From: VBDM01 sp041496705
GTDB taxonomy: Bacteria; Pseudomonadota; Gammaproteobacteria; Burkholderiales; SG8-39
Length of the DNA: 53,788 nt
Reading direction: 5' to 3'
Assembly (NCBI GenBank): GCA_041496705.1
Contig: JBGQFD010000009.1
Coordinates: 1 to 53,788, forward strand
Below, piece by piece: positions 49,358 to 53,788 of the stretch. How positions within the stretch are numbered: position 1 is the first letter of the stretch; each line of letters begins with the position of its first letter. The position numbers were made by a program, and so were the translations under genes. The notes beneath the pieces are model-generated. The model did no database searches. It was given only the letters and a program-made list of their open reading frames with translations, and had not been told where the DNA came from.

Positions 49358-50742
49358 AACGGCAGGCTTGCACCGGGCTTGGCCGAACGCAGCACCCGCC
49401 GGAATTCAGACTTGATTCGTTCCAGCCCGACATGGTCGTCGGCTTCGAAGCGCAACACGATCACCGGTGTCGTGTTCGAGGCTCGCGCCAGGCCGAATCC
49501 ATCGGCGTATTCCACCCGCAGACCGTCCAACCGAATGATGTCCGTCGCCCCGGGAAACTCGGCGTGCTTCTGGAGAGATTCGATGACGCGGTATGGTTCG
49601 CCTTCGGCGAGTTTCAGGTGCAACTCCGGCGTGCTGACCGAATCCGGAAGCGCATTCAGCGTTGCCGTCGCGTCTTTCGTCTTGCTGAGAATCTCGAGGA
49701 GCCGCGCCCCGGCGTATTGCGCGTCGTCGAAACCGTACCAACGCTCGACGAAGAACACGTGCCCGCTCATTTCGCCGGCGAGCGCCGCCTTGCGCTCGCG
49801 CATGCGCGCCTTGATGAGCGAGTGGCCTGTTTTCCACAGGCTCGGCACGCCTCCGTGCCGCCGTATCCAGGGAGCGAGGTTGCGCGTGCACTTGACGTCG
49901 TAAATTATCTCTGCGCCCGGCTGCCGCGAGAGCACGTCCTTGGCGAAGAGCATGAGCTGCCTGTCCGGGAAAATGACTTCGCCATCTGCCGTGACCACGC
50001 CGAGACGGTCTCCGTCGCCGTCGAACGCCAGCCCGATCTCGGCGCCCTGCGCGCGCACGAGCGCCACCAGGTCCTTCAGGTTCTCCGGATTCGACGGGTC
50101 GGGATGGTGGTTGGGGAAGCGGCCGTCCACCTCGCAGTAAAGTTCAAGGACTTCGCAACCGAGCCTTCGGTAGAGCTCGCCGGCCGTAGCACCTGCCACG
50201 CCATTGCCGCAGTCAACCGCCACCTTCATGGGCCGCGCGAGGCGCACGTCGGACACGATTCGATCGAGATACGCGTCGCGTATTTCGGCCTTGCGGTACT
50301 TTCCGTCACCGTACGCGAGGTCGCCAGTCTCTATACGCTGGCGCAGGCGCTGTATGGACTCGCCGGAAAGCGTGGTTCCGTCGAGCACCATTTTCAGCCC
50401 GTTGTACTCAGGCGGATTGTGGCTGCCGGTGACCGCCACTGCGCTGCCACACCCCAGCTGGTGTGCCGCGAAATACACTATCGGCGTGGCGAACATGCCG
50501 ATGTCGACCACGTCCACGCCACTCGCGCGGATCCCTGCCGCAAGCGCCTCCGCGAGCCCCGGTCCGGAGAGCCGGCCGTCGCGCCCGATGGCGATTTCCG
50601 GCCGGCGACCGGCGAGTTTCAGCAAGGCAAGCAATTCGCTGCCCAGCGCCTGCCCGATGAGACTCACCCCCGCGTCGGTCAGCGACTTTCCGACAATGCC
50701 GCGGATATCGTAGGCTTTGAAAATTTCTGGCGAGGGATGCAC
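49354..50742 (-). CDS. phosphomannomutase / phosphoglucomutase (AlgC type)
   Basis: Interconverts 1- and 6-phosphates of mannose and glucose for LPS and exopolysaccharide precursors. It has 462 residues in four domains. The phosphoserine loop VTGSHNPPEYNGLKM (about 103-117), Mg site FDGDGDRLGVV (about 243-253), sugar loop GEMSGHVFF and C-terminal phosphate-binding region RASNTTPVIVLRFEA are all present. The start is GTG 50742, giving HPSPEIFKAYDIRGIVG as the beginning. Confidence 0.95.
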   Translation of the reverse strand: MHPSPEIFKAYDIRGIVGKSLTDAGVSLIGQALGSELLALLKLAGRRPEIAIGRDGRLSGPGLAEALAAGIRASGVDVVDIGMFATPIVYFAAHQLGCGSAVAVTGSHNPPEYNGLKMVLDGTTLSGESIQRLRQRIETGDLAYGDGKYRKAEIRDAYLDRIVSDVRLARPMKVAVDCGNGVAGATAGELYRRLGCEVLELYCEVDGRFPNHHPDPSNPENLKDLVALVRAQGAEIGLAFDGDGDRLGVVTADGEVIFPDRQLMLFAKDVLSRQPGAEIIYDVKCTRNLAPWIRRHGGVPSLWKTGHSLIKARMRERKAALAGEMSGHVFFVERWYGFDDAQYAGARLLEILSKTKDATATLNALPDSVSTPELHLKLAEGEPYRVIESLQKHAEFPGATDIIRLDGLRVEYADGFGLARASNTTPVIVLRFEADDHVGLERIKSEFRRVLRSAKPGASLPF

Positions 50743-50767
50743 GGAGGAGCGCCTTTTCGAGCGCAAA

Positions 50768-51766
50768 TTATCGCACGCGTCCCGGCGCTGCAGCATGTGG
50801 CCGGTGCGCCGCTTCGTCAAAAAAGTCCGCAAGCCGTCGCGGCATCCAATCGAGATTCCCCGGGAAGGGACCGCTGACGAAGGCCGCGTGGCCACCTGTC
50901 CGCGGAAATTCGCAACGCACCCGAGGAGACACCTCGTGGGCGAGCGGAAGCACGGTCGAGGGCAGAAACGGGTCGTTGCGTGCGTTGAGCAGCAGCGTCG
51001 GCACCTCGATGCGTCTAAGCACCGGCTTGCTGCTGGCGCGCGCCCAGTAGTCGTCGGTATCGCGGAAGCCGTGCAGGGGCGCGGTGACGACGTCGTCGAA
51101 ATCCCGCAGGCTGCGCGCACGACGCATCGCTTCGACATCGAAAAGACCGGGAAAGCGGTGGATCTTTTGCTCGGCCTTTTCCTTCAGGGTCGCCAGAAAA
51201 GCCAGGCTGTACACCCGGTTGAACCCGCGGCCGAGCTCATTGCCTGCCGCCGTCACATCCAGGGGTGCCGAAACCGCCGCCGCAGCCGAAACGATGGCCC
51301 GCGCCTCGGCATCCTGCCCCAGCCATTTCAGCAGGGCGTTTCCCCCCAGCGACACGCCCGCCGCGAACAGCGGCGCACCGGCCCGGGCACGCAAACGCCG
51401 CAGGATCCAGCCTATTTCCTCGGCGTCGCCGCAGTGATAGGCCCGCGGCAGCCGGTTGGGTTCGCCCGAGCAGCCGCGAAAGTGTGGCACCACGAGAGCC
51501 CAGCCCCGCCGCAGTGCTTCCCTGGCAAACGCGCCGGCGTAGTGGCTGCGGGAACTGCCTTCCAATCCGTGGAACAGCGCGACGAGCGGCGCCCCGGCCC
51601 CGCCGGGCAGCGTGTCGACATCGATGAAATCGCCATCCTGCGTTTCCCAGCGCTCTCGTTTCCATGCAGACACGCGACGTCCCAGCGCGACTGCGTACAG
51701 CGTTTGCAAGTTGCCGCCAGGCAGCCACCCGGGGGCGCGGTAGGACGAGCTTGCGCTGCCTTTCAA
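50768..51766 (-). CDS. YheT-family alpha/beta hydrolase
   Basis: Predicted hydrolase of 332 residues in the YheT/AB-hydrolase-4 group. PGWLPGGNLQTLYAV at the start, LFHGLEGSSRSHYAGAFA (oxyanion region), the nucleophile Ser in AAGVSLGGNALLKWLG, an Asp in ARNDPFLP and a His in RTGGHAAFVSG form the triad. The substrate is unknown. The start is TTG 51766, overlapping the NTF2-like stop by four bases (TTGA); this gives a length close to E. coli YheT (340). Confidence 0.9.
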   Translation of the reverse strand: MKGSASSSYRAPGWLPGGNLQTLYAVALGRRVSAWKRERWETQDGDFIDVDTLPGGAGAPLVALFHGLEGSSRSHYAGAFAREALRRGWALVVPHFRGCSGEPNRLPRAYHCGDAEEIGWILRRLRARAGAPLFAAGVSLGGNALLKWLGQDAEARAIVSAAAAVSAPLDVTAAGNELGRGFNRVYSLAFLATLKEKAEQKIHRFPGLFDVEAMRRARSLRDFDDVVTAPLHGFRDTDDYWARASSKPVLRRIEVPTLLLNARNDPFLPSTVLPLAHEVSPRVRCEFPRTGGHAAFVSGPFPGNLDWMPRRLADFFDEAAHRPHAAAPGRVR

Positions 51767-52191
51767 TGCAGGATCTTCGGTAGCTCGGTGCTCGCGCGTA
51801 CCGCCTGCGGCGCCGGAGAACCGTGGTGCAGGATGATGCGCCAGCCGTTGCCCGTGCGCAGGTACACGTTGGTGGCGGCTACCGGGGGGCGCGGGCGAGG
51901 CTCGCCCGGCACGAGGATGTTCTCGTGCACGCTGTGCACGACGAGCATCATGCCGGACAGCACGACCTGATTGGAGATCTGGACCTTGAGCTTTTGGCCG
52001 GCGGCGAAGATCTGCGCCCAGCCCGTGCGCACCTGATCGTACCCGGCGAGCCGCGGCCCGCCCGGGTGTATGCAGACGATCTCCTCGTCCTCCGCCCACA
52101 CTTCCATCATGGACTCGAGATCGCTCGCCTCGAGCGCCTCATAAAACGCCGACTCCGCGTCCTGCGGCGTCGGAAAGTTGCTCTTTTTCAC
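51763..52191 (-). CDS. NTF2/SnoaL-like (DUF4440-type) protein
   Basis: A 142-residue single-domain cone-fold protein: QDAESAFYEALEASDLESMMEVWAEDEEIVCIHPGGPRLAGYDQVRTGWAQIFA, then VHENILV and TNVYLRTGNGWRIILHHGSP, as in SnoaL-like/DUF4440 proteins, some of which are enzymes and others binding modules. Function is not predictable. GTG 52191 has GGAG eight bases upstream; the extended open frame has no conserved sequence. Translationally coupled to yheT. Confidence 0.85.
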   Translation of the reverse strand: MKKSNFPTPQDAESAFYEALEASDLESMMEVWAEDEEIVCIHPGGPRLAGYDQVRTGWAQIFAAGQKLKVQISNQVVLSGMMLVVHSVHENILVPGEPRPRPPVAATNVYLRTGNGWRIILHHGSPAPQAVRASTELPKILH

Positions 52192-52256
52192 GGCGTGCGC
52201 TCCGAGCCGCTTAGCGTAGCCGAAAAAGTGCGGACTGGCCACGCTGGGCGGGGTGC

Positions 52257-52382
52257 TCAGTCGGGGACCCGGTCGAACCCTATCGCCGATTCGCACCACC
52301 TGGCGACGCTGAGCAGCTCCTGCGCGGCCGCCCGCAAGTCGGCGGGAACGTGAATTCCTGAAACTGCAGCCGGCCTCGACAT
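52257..52382 (-). CDS. possible 41-residue small protein
   Basis: An ATG-initiated frame of 41 codons in the 200-bp gap between the reductase and the NTF2-like gene, same strand. It reads MSRPAAVSGIHVPADLRAAA followed by a helical stretch QELLSVARWCESAIGFDRV and ends PD. The ATG is nine bases after the reductase stop, with no strong Shine-Dalgarno. The even amino-acid make-up and operon-like spacing favour a real gene; no family is recognised. Confidence 0.4.
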   Translation of the reverse strand: MSRPAAVSGIHVPADLRAAAQELLSVARWCESAIGFDRVPD

Positions 52383-52391
52383 GGCAGGCGA

Positions 52392-53384
52392 TCAGCGGCG
52401 CCGCTTGGGCCAGACCTCCGGGTTGAGCAGGTTCGGCGGACGCCGGCCCGAGAGCGCCGCGGCGAGATTCCTGATCGCGACGCTCGCCATGGCGAAGCGC
52501 GTGGCGCGCGTGGCGCTACCGATGTGCGGCACCATGACGACGTTGTCGAGCTCGAAAAACCCGGGGTTGAGCTTCGGCTCGCCTTCGAAAACATCCAGCC
52601 CTGCCGCGGCGATGCGCCTTGCCTTGAGCGCCGCGACCAGAGCCGCGTCGTCGATGATGCCGCCGCGCGCCGCGTTGACGAGCACCACCGTCGGCTTCAT
52701 CAGCTCGATCTGCCTGGCGCCGATGAGATGGTGGGCTTGCGGCGAGTACGGCAGGTTGAGGCTGATGAAATCGGATTGCGCGAGTAGCTTTTCCAGGCTC
52801 ACGTAGCGCGCCCCGGCCGCCTTCTCGACGGTTCGGGAAGCGCGCGAGCGGTTGTGGTAGAGCACGCGCATCGAAAATCCCGCGGCGCGCTTGGCGATCG
52901 CCTGGCCGATGCGGCCCATGCCGATGATCCCGAGCGTCGCGTGGTGCACGTCCTGCCCGAGCAGCCGGTCGTGCTTCCAGCCTTCGATCCAGCTGCCGGC
53001 TCGCACCCAGCGCTCGCCCTCCGTGATGCGCCGCGCCGCCGCCATCAGCAGCGCCCAGGTGGTATCTGCGGTGGTCTCGTCGAGCACGCCGGGCGTGTTC
53101 GTCGCCAGCACGCCGCGCTCGGTGCACGCGGCAAGATCGATGTTGTTGTAGCCGACGGCGTTGTTGCACACGGCCTTCAGGCGCGGTGCCGCGTCGAGGG
53201 TCGCGGCGTCGACGCGGTCAGACCCAGTCGAGAGCACGCCCTCCTTGTCGGCAAGTCGCCGTCGCAGCTCGTCGCCGACGAGCGGCCTGTCGTCCTTCTG
53301 GTTGTCGTCGACCTCGAAGCGCTCGCGCAGCTTGTCGATGATTTCCCCGAAGGTGGCACGGGTCACGAGGATCTTGGGTTTCAC
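52392..53384 (-). CDS. D-2-hydroxyacid dehydrogenase, glyoxylate/hydroxypyruvate reductase type
   Basis: NAD(P)H-dependent reductase of 330 residues, probably reducing glyoxylate, hydroxypyruvate or 2-ketogluconate (GhrB/GyaR class). Substrate-side CNNAVGYNNIDLAACTERGV, Rossmann LGIIGMGRIGQAIAKRA, and catalytic Arg (NAARGGIID), Glu (GLDVFEGEP) and His (VPHIGSATRATR) are intact. GTG 53384 has GGAG five bases upstream; the longer open frame lacks family sequence. Beside TRAP-transporter genes, it may act on an imported hydroxyacid; it could also link to glyoxylate from oxalate, by inference. Confidence 0.92.
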   Translation of the reverse strand: MKPKILVTRATFGEIIDKLRERFEVDDNQKDDRPLVGDELRRRLADKEGVLSTGSDRVDAATLDAAPRLKAVCNNAVGYNNIDLAACTERGVLATNTPGVLDETTADTTWALLMAAARRITEGERWVRAGSWIEGWKHDRLLGQDVHHATLGIIGMGRIGQAIAKRAAGFSMRVLYHNRSRASRTVEKAAGARYVSLEKLLAQSDFISLNLPYSPQAHHLIGARQIELMKPTVVLVNAARGGIIDDAALVAALKARRIAAAGLDVFEGEPKLNPGFFELDNVVMVPHIGSATRATRFAMASVAIRNLAAALSGRRPPNLLNPEVWPKRRR

Positions 53385-53488
53385 GTCTTCTCCGAACAGC
53401 AATTCATGCAACAGGCCGGCAACACGGCGGCGTACACCTGCCACCCTGGGTCGCGGCGGCAACGCGGAATATAAGGTGAATCCGCGGC

Positions 53489-53520
53489 AAAAGGAAAGGG
53501 CGGCCGCAGCCGCCCTTTCC
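53489..53520 (-). terminator. intrinsic terminator of the TRAP-transporter operon
   Basis: GGAAAGGGCGGC (53493-53504) and GCCGCCCTTTCC (53509-53520) form a perfect 12-bp stem with a four-base loop. On the minus strand it is followed by TTTT (53492-53489), 18 bp after the permease stop. Confidence 0.85.
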
Positions 53521-53537
53521 GGTGCGGCGCGACCGGC

Positions 53538-53788
53538 TCAGCGAGAGTACAGCAACTGCGGCACCCACAGGCCGATGCCCGGAAACGTGTACAGGAGGAT
53601 CAGGGCGATTACCTGGATTCCCATGAACGGCATCATGCCGGCGAAGATCTGGTTCAGCGTCACATGCGGCGGGGAGACGCCCTTCAAGTAGAACGCCGCC
53701 ATCGCCACCGGCGGCGACAGGAATGCCGTCTGGAGATTCAGCGCTACCAGCAGGCCGAAGAACAACGGATCGATATGAAAATACGGCA
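53538..53788 (-). CDS. TRAP transporter large permease DctM, C-terminal end (partial)
   Basis: The last 83 codons of a DctM-type permease; the frame remains open to the window edge. HIDPLFFGLLVALNLQTAFLSPP and the terminal helix GMMPFMGIQVIALILLYTFPGIGLWVPQLLY are typical of the family, which imports carboxylates using a periplasmic receptor and Na+. The receptor and small permease genes should lie further right. Ends at the terminator. Confidence 0.9.
   Translation of the reverse strand, partial: PYFHIDPLFFGLLVALNLQTAFLSPPVAMAAFYLKGVSPPHVTLNQIFAGMMPFMGIQVIALILLYTFPGIGLWVPQLLYSR

Noticed and set aside
1..53788. CRISPR arrays, insertion sequences, prophage genes, tRNA or rRNA
   Set aside because: None seen on either strand.

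Overview
The window looks like a high-GC chromosomal segment of a betaproteobacterium, probably Burkholderiales or a close relative. The signs are a tripartite tricarboxylate transporter (TTT) with a Bug-type receptor, the gene orders birA-coaX-SPOR and ilvE-zinc finger-waaF, the E. coli-like rsmI/lpoA-yraN-diaA-dolP block, and a class A RNase P RNA. I see no insertion sequence, prophage, CRISPR array, tRNA or rRNA. Almost everything is densely packed protein-coding sequence, with many 1-4 bp stop/start overlaps.

Left part (1-21.8 kb): a C1/C2 catabolic island. It opens with the N-terminal quarter of oxalyl-CoA decarboxylase (oxc), divergent from a cysteine-poor Crp/Fnr-type regulator. Next come, all on the minus strand, tctCBA (TTT importer), a formate cluster (fused FdsG-FdsB, FdsA, formate-tetrahydrofolate ligase, TerC-like membrane protein), a 105-residue unknown protein, sucCD with a TPR/O-GlcNAc-transferase-like gene behind it, and a five-gene cluster (solute-binding protein, ATPase, fused permease, PiT phosphate transporter, DUF47/PhoU-like partner). 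The genes outline a route from oxalate via formyl-CoA to formate, which is then either oxidised to CO2 with NADH or captured as formyl-tetrahydrofolate. Five 14-bp palindromes of the form TTGAY-N4-RTCAA lie in the gaps ahead of oxc/regulator, tctC, fds, sucC and the ABC operon. The regulator's recognition helix carries E-x-x-S-R, the FNR/DNR-type signature expected to read TTGAY. I propose an undescribed local regulon; this is the most interesting signal in the window.

Middle part (21.8-38.5 kb): gpsA-glpK, a small outer-membrane barrel, TldD, a Nit-type amidase coupled to the giant AsmA-like YhdP, GlnE, an LTA-synthase-like membrane sulfatase, then ilvE, a CHCC zinc finger and waaF. Next are RNase P RNA (38.7-39.0 kb), DUF3025 and pyrC.

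Right part (40.9-53.8 kb): rsmI divergent from lpoA-yraN-gmhA/diaA-dolP; a glutathione peroxidase; heptose-1-phosphate adenylyltransferase; SPOR-coaX-birA. A 485-bp gap holds a promoter, a structured RNA of about 115 nt with an anti-Shine-Dalgarno-like terminator loop, and a perfect 17-bp inverted repeat ahead of a glycerophosphodiesterase gene. Then come phosphomannomutase/phosphoglucomutase, a YheT hydrolase, an NTF2-like protein, a possible 41-residue protein, a glyoxylate/hydroxypyruvate reductase and the 3' end of a TRAP large permease that runs off the window.

All names rest on reading the sequence and remembered family motifs; no database search was run.
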